A stretch of DNA of 5,343 nt, from contig WLCY01000051.1 in NCBI GenBank assembly GCA_009705075.1, positions 1-5,343 on the forward strand, in the 5' to 3' direction. This document shows, piece after piece, positions 1 through 5,343 of this stretch. The stretch's first letter is position 1, and each line of letters starts with the position of its first letter. Origin of the DNA: Actinomycetota bacterium (GTDB taxonomy: Bacteria; Actinomycetota; Actinomycetes; Nanopelagicales; Nanopelagicaceae). Made by a program: the position numbers and the translations under genes. Under the pieces are notes generated by a model. It did not search any database. It was not told the origin of the DNA and worked only from the letters and a program-made list of their open reading frames with translations.

Positions 1-342
1 GGAATCATCCTAGATCTCTCACCTTCAGCAGATTCACCGTTCGGTAAGTGGGCGCTAATTCTGACTCTTGTCGGTTACCTTTTTTCGCGGAACCAGGAGA
101 GTATTCGGGATTTTACAAATAGGCCGGTTGCTTTCTTGCTATTTGTTTCAACGGGAGTCACCGCAACGCTTCTAATATTCCTGCTTCTTGGCTTAATTCT
201 TGGCGAAAATAACGGCGCAGTTCTTTCAAATCTGCAGACTATTTTGGGAAATGGAATTTGGACCTTGCTCTTATCTTCAATCTTTCTTCCGGGATTAGTT
301 AAGTTACGAAACTTATCTCTAACTTCAAGAGAGCGCATATGA
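1..342 (+). CDS. mreD: MreD, rod-shape-determining membrane protein (3' part)
   Basis: The reading frame is open from the first base of the window and stops at TGA 340-342, so 113 C-terminal residues are visible and the start lies upstream. MreD is a small polytopic inner-membrane protein of the MreBCD elongasome, usually about 150-180 residues, so roughly the N-terminal third is missing. The visible part opens with a typical MreD signature, GIILDLSPSADSPFG (residues 1-15 here), followed by WALILTLVGYLF. Hydrophobic segments lie at about 17-28, 44-66 and 84-101, consistent with the last membrane helices. The stop overlaps the mrdA start (ATGA, 339-342), and PBP2 and RodA follow, the standard mreBCD-mrdA-rodA order. 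Sequence conservation in this family is low, so the call rests on the signature, the hydrophobicity and the neighbours together. Confidence 0.88.
   Translation, partial: GIILDLSPSADSPFGKWALILTLVGYLFSRNQESIRDFTNRPVAFLLFVSTGVTATLLIFLLLGLILGENNGAVLSNLQTILGNGIWTLLLSSIFLPGLVKLRNLSLTSRERI
328..333 (+). promoter_or_regulatory. Ribosome-binding site of mrdA
   Basis: The purine run AGAGAG ends five bases before the ATG at 339 and can pair only partly with the anti-Shine-Dalgarno sequence. It lies inside the 3' end of mreD. It supports the ATG at 339 as start; coupling through the 4-bp stop/start overlap probably adds to initiation. Confidence 0.45.
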
Positions 343-2423
343 GTCTTCGCTCTCGATTGAATTTGGTAATTGTTCAAGCCTTAATCATCTCTTTGATGCT
401 TGCACTAACAGGAAGACTTTTCTATCTGCAAGTTGCAGCAGGCATTAAATATCGCGATGCCGCGCTAAGTATCCAAAGCAGAGATGTTGTTAATCCCGCC
501 ATACGCGGTGCGATAGTTGATAGTTCGGGCATTCCTCTTGTAATGGACCGTCCGGGCATGGTTATTTCAGTTGATAGAAGCAAGATCGATAAGTTGCCAG
601 ATAAGGGCGTCAAAGTCTTAGAGCGGGTAGCAAAGCTAATTGGAAAGACTCCGGAGAATGTTTATGTTGCAACTCGACTTTGCGGAGAACTTTCACAATC
701 CAAGAGCGCAGGGTGTTGGAAAGGAACGCGTTTTCAGCCAATTCCAGTTACTCGAACTGCGACGAAGGAGCAGGCGCTGAAAATTCTGGAAAACTCGGAG
801 TTATTTCCTGGAATAAGCGCGCAATCTGTTCCGGTTCGAAGTTATCCATCGATGGCAGGCGAAAATGGCATTCATGTTCTGGGCTATGTGGGAACAGTTA
901 ATGAGAGCGATTTACAGGACTCTACTAAGAATTATTTTCGTGAAGAGATTATTGGAAAAGATGGTCTGGAATTTCAATACGACCAATACCTTCGGGGTCG
1001 AGCCGGAATTAAGACTGTAATTGTCGATCGGAAAGAATCAGTTACCAAGCAGGCAGTGAGTACTCAACCAGTAGCTGGATTAAATCTCGTCACTAATCTA
1101 GATGCGAGATTGCAGGCTGCTACTGAGAAGGCACTTGAATCTTCTGTCTTAAGAGCACGCTCTCTTGGAGGCGTTGCTGATGGAGGCGCAGCCATCGTGA
1201 TGGATGTTAATAGCGGAAAAATTCTCGCACTCGCTTCCTACCCAACGTATGATCCAAATATTTGGCAGATTGGACTTACGCAAAAGCAAGCGACAAATTT
1301 ATTTAGTGAGGCGACAGGAGTTCCGGCGCTAAATCGACCGCTCCAAGGAATGTATCCACCGGCCTCTACTTTCAAATCTGTTTCGGCCGTAGCTGCAATG
1401 TCAGCTGGCTACAACATGAACGCTCTTTATAAGTGTCCTGCCCGAGTACAAATTGGTAACCGTGAGTTTAAGAACTTTGAAACCAAATCTCAGGGAACGA
1501 TTAATATGAAGCGAGCGATTGCTGTTTCATGCGACACAATTTGGTATCAAATCTCTTATGACGAATGGGTTCGTGATGGTGGCCTTTCGCCAAAATCCGG
1601 ACTAAATGATTATTTCTTTAAGGCTGCTCGTGGCTTTGGCCTCGGAAAAATTACCGGGATAGATCTACCGAGTGAGGCTTCTGGTCGTATTCCAGATCGC
1701 GCATGGAAAGAGAGTTTCTATCAAGCAAATAAGAATTACTACTGTAATTACAGAGAACGAGCAAAGAAATCTGATTTAACTCCATTTCTAATCGAAGTTG
1801 CTCGAGAAAATTGTCTTGATGGAAATATTATTCGAGCGGGAGATGCTGTTAACTTTTCTATTGGACAGGGCGATACGCTCTTAACTCCAATTCAAATGAC
1901 CCAACTTTATGCCGCGATAGCAAATGGTGGAACTATTTATAAACCGGAAATTGCCCGTGCGGTTGTTAAATCCAATGGCACAGTTGTTAAAGAGTTCTTA
2001 CCAAAAGTTGTTGCAACAAATGTTTTATCTAAGAAAGCAACGAAGTTCTTACATGAAGCCCTTCGCGCTGTAGTCACCGAAGGAACGGCTGCCGGAGTTT
2101 TCGCAGGATTTCCTGTCGCAGTTTCTGGTAAAACTGGAACCGGTCAGAATTTTGGGTTAAATGCGAATGGCCGAGAGAAAGACGATACTGCTTGGTTCTC
2201 ATCTTTCGCTCCGGCAGAAAATCCAAAGTATGCAGTTGTAATGGTTGTGAGTCAGGGTGGATTTGGTTCCTCTGTTTCAGCAGTTGGTGTTAAAGATATT
2301 TATGCCGCCTTATTTGGAGTAGTCGGTGGAAAAGTTGATCCAACTAAGGTTATTTTTCCTCGCGGCGTTCCAACCAAATTACCAAAAGTCGATCCAAAGA
2401 ACGCTAAATTGGTTACTCAATGA
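339..2423 (+). CDS. mrdA: Penicillin-binding protein 2 (class B PBP, elongasome transpeptidase)
   Basis: This 694-residue protein is the D,D-transpeptidase that cross-links peptidoglycan made by its partner RodA during side-wall growth; the enzyme domain faces outward. A short basic N terminus precedes one membrane anchor (about 9-25). The PBP dimerisation/pedestal domain follows, with the RGAIVDSSG motif at 56-64. The transpeptidase domain starts near 255 (LDARLQ) and includes AAIVMDVNSGK from 284. All three catalytic motifs are present: S343-T-F-K346 (acyl-serine nucleophile and general base), S397-C-D399 (the SxD variant usual in PBP2), and K598-T-G-T601. The protein is longer than E. coli PBP2 (633 aa), partly through Cys-bearing inserts (C115/C126 and C469/C492) that I recall from actinobacterial homologues. 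The start is favoured by the ATGA overlap with mreD and by the membrane anchor that follows at once. Its stop overlaps rodA. Nothing suggests damage. Confidence 0.96.
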   Translation: MSLRSRLNLVIVQALIISLMLALTGRLFYLQVAAGIKYRDAALSIQSRDVVNPAIRGAIVDSSGIPLVMDRPGMVISVDRSKIDKLPDKGVKVLERVAKLIGKTPENVYVATRLCGELSQSKSAGCWKGTRFQPIPVTRTATKEQALKILENSELFPGISAQSVPVRSYPSMAGENGIHVLGYVGTVNESDLQDSTKNYFREEIIGKDGLEFQYDQYLRGRAGIKTVIVDRKESVTKQAVSTQPVAGLNLVTNLDARLQAATEKALESSVLRARSLGGVADGGAAIVMDVNSGKILALASYPTYDPNIWQIGLTQKQATNLFSEATGVPALNRPLQGMYPPASTFKSVSAVAAMSAGYNMNALYKCPARVQIGNREFKNFETKSQGTINMKRAIAVSCDTIWYQISYDEWVRDGGLSPKSGLNDYFFKAARGFGLGKITGIDLPSEASGRIPDRAWKESFYQANKNYYCNYRERAKKSDLTPFLIEVARENCLDGNIIRAGDAVNFSIGQGDTLLTPIQMTQLYAAIANGGTIYKPEIARAVVKSNGTVVKEFLPKVVATNVLSKKATKFLHEALRAVVTEGTAAGVFAGFPVAVSGKTGTGQNFGLNANGREKDDTAWFSSFAPAENPKYAVVMVVSQGGFGSSVSAVGVKDIYAALFGVVGGKVDPTKVIFPRGVPTKLPKVDPKNAKLVTQ

Positions 2424-3571
2424 GCATATATTCACAACGGTCTAAGCGTGATCGCTTCCGAGAAAATTTCGTTCAGTTTGATCGCCTACTGACTTTTTCA
2501 GTAGCAGCTCTATTAATTATTGGCACGCTATTGGTTTATGCAGCTACTCGAAATTGGTTTGCTGCCCAAGGTTTAGACCCGGAATATTATTTGAAACGCC
2601 ATGTGGTAAATATTTTAATTGGCGGCCTGCTTGCATATGGCACAACGCTAATTGATTATCGTTTGCTTCGAGCATACACGCCGATTGTCTGGGGCTTAGC
2701 CGTACTTGGATTGATTATTGTTTTGATTCCTGGCCTTGGTAGCGAAATTAATGGCGCTCAGGCCTGGATATCTTTCCCAGGTGGTTTTCAAATTCAACCG
2801 GCAGAGCTAGCAAAGATTGCAATCATTGTAGGAATTTCTATGATTTTGGCCGAAAAGCGAGATCGAGATGCGAATCCGACAGATCAGGATGTAATTAAAG
2901 CTCTTGCAGTCGCCGCTGTTCCTCTCATTTTAATTCTGGTCCAACCCGATCTAGGAACAGTAGTAATTATTAGCGCTGCGGTGGTTGCAATCATCGGAAC
3001 TTCGGGTGCACCGACAAGGTGGGTAGTTGGGTTGCTACTTCTTGCAGTTGTCGGAGCATTTGGCGCAATAAAAACTGGAGTAGTTGACGATTATCAAGTG
3101 GCACGACTTCAATCATTTGTTGATCCTGGCGCCGATCCCCAAGCAACCGGATATCAACTTCGCCAATCGAGAATCACGATTGGTTCTGGAGGAATTCTTG
3201 GTAAAGGTTTATTTGACGGGCCACAAACGAATGGGCGATTTGTTCCAGAACAACAAACAGATTTTATTTTTACGGTTGCAGGGGAGGAACTAGGTTTCTT
3301 GGGAAGTGGTTTCATCTTGCTCTGCTTTACGCTCTTCTTCATGCGCGCATTTGCAATAGCTAGGCGGACGAATGATTTATTTGGGCGCTTGGTCTGCGTA
3401 GGAGTAATAGCTTGGTTCGCTTTTCAAACTTTTGAGAATATTGGAATGACTATGGGTCTAGTCCCCATGACAGGAGTTCCCTTGCCCTTCATCTCATATG
3501 GTGGTTCGAGCATGTTTGCGAATTTGATCGGCCTCGGATTGATTCAAAATGTCCATTTACGGACAAGATAA
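2420..3571 (+). CDS. rodA: RodA, SEDS-family peptidoglycan glycosyltransferase
   Basis: This 383-residue polytopic membrane protein polymerises lipid II into glycan strands in complex with PBP2, in the elongasome. A 22-residue basic cytoplasmic tail precedes helices at about 23-43, 62-80 and 87-105; SEDS proteins have ten in total. Family motifs visible in order are QPAELAK (126-132), QPDLGT (175-180), PEQQTDFIF with D281 (by alignment from memory the likely equivalent of catalytic Asp262 of E. coli RodA), and the C-terminal VPLPFISYGGSS (353-364). The absence of a long C-terminal tail and the position directly after PBP2 argue for RodA over FtsW. The ATG at 2420 overlaps the mrdA stop by four bases, and I see no convincing Shine-Dalgarno sequence, so translation probably depends on coupling to mrdA. 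It is the last gene before the intergenic region. Confidence 0.95.
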   Translation: MSIYSQRSKRDRFRENFVQFDRLLTFSVAALLIIGTLLVYAATRNWFAAQGLDPEYYLKRHVVNILIGGLLAYGTTLIDYRLLRAYTPIVWGLAVLGLIIVLIPGLGSEINGAQAWISFPGGFQIQPAELAKIAIIVGISMILAEKRDRDANPTDQDVIKALAVAAVPLILILVQPDLGTVVIISAAVVAIIGTSGAPTRWVVGLLLLAVVGAFGAIKTGVVDDYQVARLQSFVDPGADPQATGYQLRQSRITIGSGGILGKGLFDGPQTNGRFVPEQQTDFIFTVAGEELGFLGSGFILLCFTLFFMRAFAIARRTNDLFGRLVCVGVIAWFAFQTFENIGMTMGLVPMTGVPLPFISYGGSSMFANLIGLGLIQNVHLRTR

Positions 3572-3581
3572 GTTAAATATT

Positions 3582-3672
3582 CTCACCCGTAAGCGGGGGC
3601 GAAGTTGGTCTTTCGGCGCTTTTTAGGCGATACTTTGGCTAGCGTTCGCGCTCCGAGCGGCCCTGAAGGCCT
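3582..3672 (+). promoter_or_regulatory. GC-rich inverted-repeat cluster: candidate structured rne leader or small RNA
   Basis: Between rodA and rne, about 89 bases average roughly 62% GC by hand count, against roughly 31% in the 86 bases that follow and mid-40s % in the genes. Candidate stems seen directly are: CCCG 3586-3589 with CGGG 3594-3597 (loop TAAG); CGAAG 3600-3604 with CTTTCG 3610-3615 (one bulge); TTTGG-CT-AGCG 3634-3644 with CGCT-CCGAG 3649-3657 (TTCG loop, CT bulge, two G-U pairs); and GGCC 3659-3662 with GGCC 3668-3671 (loop CTGAA). Several of these compete with one another. No ORF of credible length spans the region. The strand is assigned because all neighbours are on + and the rne start lies downstream. 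It could be an rne 5' UTR element, a separate sRNA, or partly a terminator. I cannot match it to a named Rfam family. Confidence 0.5.
3592..3624 (+). terminator. Possible weak intrinsic terminator after rodA
   Basis: AGCG 3592-3595 can pair with CGCT 3617-3620, enclosing an asymmetric internal loop and the inner stem CGAAG 3600-3604 / CTTTCG 3610-3615. Five T residues at 3620-3624 follow or finish the stem. The hairpin is interrupted and the T run is short, so termination would be partial at best. The position, 20 bases after the rodA stop, is where an operon terminator would be expected. The alternative is that it is simply one helix of the structured leader. Confidence 0.35.
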
Positions 3673-3698
3673 TAATTACTCGAGTTAGCAGCAGATGC

Positions 3699-3721
3699 AA
3701 AAGCTTTCAAAAGGAAGTTTT
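3699..3721 (+). promoter_or_regulatory. A/T-rich hairpin in the rne 5' region
   Basis: AAAA 3699-3702 and CTTTC 3704-3708 pair with GGAAG 3713-3717 and TTTT 3718-3721, giving nine base pairs with one bulged G (3703), one G-U pair and an AAAA loop. It sits 35 bases upstream of the rne start in an A/U-rich stretch. RNase E in enterobacteria autoregulates through its own 5' UTR, so a cleavage or protein-binding role is conceivable, but that is inference. The all-A/T base of the stem makes it weak, and a stem ending in U4 could also act as a poor terminator. Confidence 0.35.
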
Positions 3722-3742
3722 ACCAATATTTAGTTTTTAGAT

Positions 3743-3746
3743 GAGG
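3743..3746 (+). promoter_or_regulatory. Ribosome-binding site of rne
   Basis: GAGG stands ten bases before the ATG at 3757, within normal range for a Shine-Dalgarno sequence. A nearer AAGG (3751-3754) is too close to be used. An in-frame TGA at 3742-3744 excludes any earlier start, so this site and the ATG at 3757 fix the N terminus. Confidence 0.6.
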
Positions 3747-3756
3747 ATTTAAGGTT

Positions 3757-5343
3757 ATGGCTATAGTGCCAAAAGGTGCGCGTAAGCGCGCAAGTAAAAA
3801 ATCAGCGGCCAAGGCTGCTGCAAATAAAGAGCCAGAAGTAATTGAAGTTGAACCGGCGGAAAAGGCCGAGAAGAAATCTTCAAGCAAATCAACAACTCCA
3901 ACCATTCCTGTGCCAATGTTTCAAGCGGCGCCTGAAGCGGTAGCGCCAAAGAAGGTTAAGGCGAAAGCTGAAGTAGTTGAAGATGTCGAAGTTTCAGATG
4001 GCGATTCGGATTCTGCTTCTCGCCGTCGCCGACGTGGTGGCCGAGGTCGCCGACGTGGTGGCCGAGATGCAAATGAAGCAACTGAAGATCACGACTCCGA
4101 CACAGATGAAGTTTTGGATGCTGGTGAAATCTCCGAAGATGGTGAAGATTCACAATCTGCCAGTCCACGTCGCCGTCGCCGTCGCCGCGCAAAGGGTGAT
4201 GGTGTAACTCCAGGCGAGACGATTGAAGAAGATGGCGTTATAACAGTTGTAAAAGTTAGAGAACCAAGAGAGGCCAGAGAGCCAAGGGAACGAAAAGTTC
4301 GCGACGATCAGCCAACTCGTTCTGATCGTGGCGGTCGTAACCGTAATCGCAACGATCGCAATGATCGTGGCGGTCGTAATCGCAACGATCGTGAACCAAG
4401 AGATTTTGTTCGCCGCCGCGGAATGATAATTACCGAATCTGAATTCTTAGCTCGCCGCGAAAATGTTGACCGCCAGATGTTGGTTCGTCAGGCTGGAGAT
4501 CGCACGCAAATCGCGGTCCTTGAAGATAAAATTATGGTCGAGCATTATGTAAATAGAAATAGCAATATTTCATATGTCGGAAACGTTTACTTAGGTAAAG
4601 TCCAGAATGTTCTTCCTTCCATGGAAGCGGCTTTCGTTGATATTGGTAAAGGCCGAAATGCAGTTCTTTATGCCGGTGAAGTTAACTGGGATACCGCGGG
4701 ACTTGCCGATGGCGCTCCTCGTAAGATTGAACATGTTTTGAAGACTGGGCAATCGGTTTTGGTTCAAGTTACCAAAGATCCAATCGGCCAGAAAGGTGCA
4801 CGTCTGACAAGTCAGATCTCACTACCGGGACGTTATTTGGTTTATGTTCCAAGTGGTGAAATGAGTGGAATCAGCCGTCGTTTACCTGATCAAGAGCGCT
4901 CTCGTTTAAAAACTATTTTAAAGAATTTGATTCCAGAAGATGCTGGCGTAATTGTTCGTACCGCATCTGAAGGCGCTTCGGAAGAAGAGTTAGAACGCGA
5001 TGTAATTCGCTTGAAGGCGCAATGGGAAGATATTGAGAAGAAGTCACAGGAATCTGGAACTAACGCTCCTGCCCTTCTCTACTCCGAACCTGATTTAACC
5101 GTGCGCGTTATCCGCGATATTTTCAACGAAGATTTCAACAAGCTAATAGTTCAAGGCGATCAAGCCTGGGATGACATCAATAATTATCTCGGACACATTG
5201 CGCCAGAGCTCACCGCCAAGATTGAAAAATGGACTGGTACTCGCGATCTATTCGTAGAAAACCGAATTGAAGAACAGCTTGCTAAGGCCTTTGATCGCAA
5301 GGTTTACCTACCTTCCGGTGGTTCACTTGTTATCGATCGCACC
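3757..5343 (+). CDS. rne: Ribonuclease E/G family endoribonuclease, N-terminal 529 residues
   Basis: This is the single-strand-specific endonuclease that drives mRNA decay and stable-RNA processing; the frame runs off the window without a stop. Residues 1-239 are a low-complexity extension: a Lys/Ala start (1-23), acidic blocks (72-85, 104-131), Arg blocks (R/G 89-103, seven Arg 138-144), and an Arg/Gly/Asn stretch (190-213). The conserved half begins near 240 (QMLVRQAGD). The S1 domain starts around 273 (YVGNVYLGKV, then AAFVDIGKGRNA). RLTSQISLPGRYLV follows at 349-362. VRTASEGA at 400-407 places R401/T402 at the 5'-monophosphate sensor (E. coli R169/T170). The sequence ends in PSGGSLVIDRT, just before the region where the Mg-binding catalytic aspartates (E. 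coli D303/D346) and the Zn-link cysteines would lie, so these cannot be checked. The large N-terminal extension is typical of actinobacterial RNase E; rng would be an equally used symbol. Confidence 0.95.
   Translation, partial: MAIVPKGARKRASKKSAAKAAANKEPEVIEVEPAEKAEKKSSSKSTTPTIPVPMFQAAPEAVAPKKVKAKAEVVEDVEVSDGDSDSASRRRRRGGRGRRRGGRDANEATEDHDSDTDEVLDAGEISEDGEDSQSASPRRRRRRRAKGDGVTPGETIEEDGVITVVKVREPREAREPRERKVRDDQPTRSDRGGRNRNRNDRNDRGGRNRNDREPRDFVRRRGMIITESEFLARRENVDRQMLVRQAGDRTQIAVLEDKIMVEHYVNRNSNISYVGNVYLGKVQNVLPSMEAAFVDIGKGRNAVLYAGEVNWDTAGLADGAPRKIEHVLKTGQSVLVQVTKDPIGQKGARLTSQISLPGRYLVYVPSGEMSGISRRLPDQERSRLKTILKNLIPEDAGVIVRTASEGASEEELERDVIRLKAQWEDIEKKSQESGTNAPALLYSEPDLTVRVIRDIFNEDFNKLIVQGDQAWDDINNYLGHIAPELTAKIEKWTGTRDLFVENRIEEQLAKAFDRKVYLPSGGSLVIDRT
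4025..4066 (+). repeat. Perfect 21-bp tandem duplication inside rne
   Basis: Bases 4025-4045 are repeated without a single mismatch at 4046-4066. The period is seven codons, so the frame is kept and the product gains a second Arg/Gly unit (RRRGGRG type) inside residues 89-103. The absence of silent differences suggests a recent slippage or duplication event, or ongoing length variation. Confidence 0.95.
4168..4188 (+). repeat. Arg7 codon tract with hexanucleotide repeat in rne
   Basis: CGTCGC is repeated three times from 4168 to 4185, followed by another CGC, encoding seven consecutive arginines (138-144) preceded by Ser-Pro and followed by Ala-Lys. It lies between two acidic stretches of the RNase E extension. 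The codons are only CGT and CGC, the ones preferred in the rest of rne. Confidence 0.9.
4324..4391 (+). repeat. Imperfect direct repeat encoding DRGGRN/RND units in rne
   Basis: Two copies begin at 4324 and 4363. They match over 15 bases (4324-4338 and 4363-4377) and then over 14 more (4345-4358 and 4378-4391) once a six-base in-frame insertion in the first copy (4339-4344) is skipped. The product is an Arg/Gly/Asn-rich stretch at residues 190-212 that resembles RGG-type RNA-binding segments. Confidence 0.85.

Noticed and set aside
75..377. 100-codon minus-strand ORF over the mreD-mrdA junction
   Set aside because: It is antisense to two well-supported genes, has no recognisable motif, and its composition is that of a complement shadow.
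3678..3685. Palindrome ACTCGAGT as an operator
   Set aside because: It is an isolated eight-base palindrome without a second copy or spacing typical of a repressor site; chance is sufficient.
3582..3690. tRNA, tmRNA, 4.5S RNA, 6C RNA or cobalamin/SAM riboswitch in the GC-rich intergenic stretch
   Set aside because: There is no cloverleaf with a T-loop GTTCGA core, no GGAAG-type SRP core loop in context, no C-rich hairpin loops, and none of the riboswitch core words I know.
3695..3733. A 12-codon ORF (starting MQKLSKG) ahead of rne, as a possible leader peptide
   Set aside because: It has no Shine-Dalgarno sequence, overlaps the A/T-rich hairpin, and shows no run of regulatory codons. An ORF of this size is expected by chance.
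3572..3756. A clear promoter for rne
   Set aside because: Several TANNNT-like and TTGN-like words exist in the A/T-rich part, but none gives a -35/-10 pair with convincing spacing. Codon bias suggests a promoter may exist, but I cannot place it.
3766..3918. Later rne starts (GTG at 3766, ATG at 3916)
   Set aside because: The ATG at 3757 has the properly spaced GAGG, and the following Lys/Ala-rich residues match the composition of the extension. Neither later codon has a better ribosome-binding site.
3956..4207. His/Leu-rich ORF on the minus strand and a Val/Ala-rich ORF on the plus strand overlapping rne
   Set aside because: Both are frame shadows of the Arg-rich repeats: CGN and GAN runs read as His/Leu or Val/Ala in other frames. 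The rne frame continues into an unmistakable RNase E domain.
1..5343. CRISPR arrays, insertion sequences, att sites, defence or phage genes
   Set aside because: There are no regularly spaced repeats, transposase motifs or terminal inverted repeats. All coding DNA is explained by housekeeping genes in their usual order.

Overview
The window is a compact, single-strand stretch of an actinobacterial cell-elongation locus. It runs mreD (3' end only), mrdA (PBP2), rodA, a 185-bp intergenic region, then the 5' part of an RNase E/G gene that is still open at the window edge. Gene order and family details point to Actinobacteria: an elongasome cluster next to rne, a PBP2 with the actinobacterial Cys-x10-Cys-Trp insert, and an RNase E with a long Arg-rich N-terminal extension. 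The DNA has only moderate GC (mid-40s % by eye) and very tight packing. This would fit a streamlined freshwater actinobacterium of the Nanopelagicales (acI) kind, but that assignment is inference and was not tested against any database.

Region 1-3571 is one translationally coupled unit. mreD/mrdA and mrdA/rodA each overlap by ATGA. MreD is a membrane partner of the MreBCD scaffold, RodA is the SEDS glycan polymerase, and PBP2 is its cognate transpeptidase. Together they build lateral-wall peptidoglycan. mreB and mreC presumably lie just upstream, outside the window.

Region 3572-3756 is the only non-coding stretch. It splits sharply: about 3582-3670 is roughly 62% GC and packed with inverted repeats, while 3671-3756 is roughly 31% GC and carries an A/T-rich hairpin and the rne ribosome-binding site. 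I read it as the end of the rodA operon plus a structured rne leader or a small RNA. I recognise no named RNA family in it. It is the best candidate for something undescribed in this window.

Region 3757-5343 encodes 529 residues of RNase E/G: about 239 residues of low-complexity, charge-patterned, Arg-rich extension, then the S1 and 5'-sensor part of the catalytic half. The window ends just before the catalytic aspartates would be expected. The extension is built in part from recent DNA duplications, including a perfect 21-bp tandem repeat. Arginine codon choice differs strongly between rne and mrdA, suggesting different expression levels.
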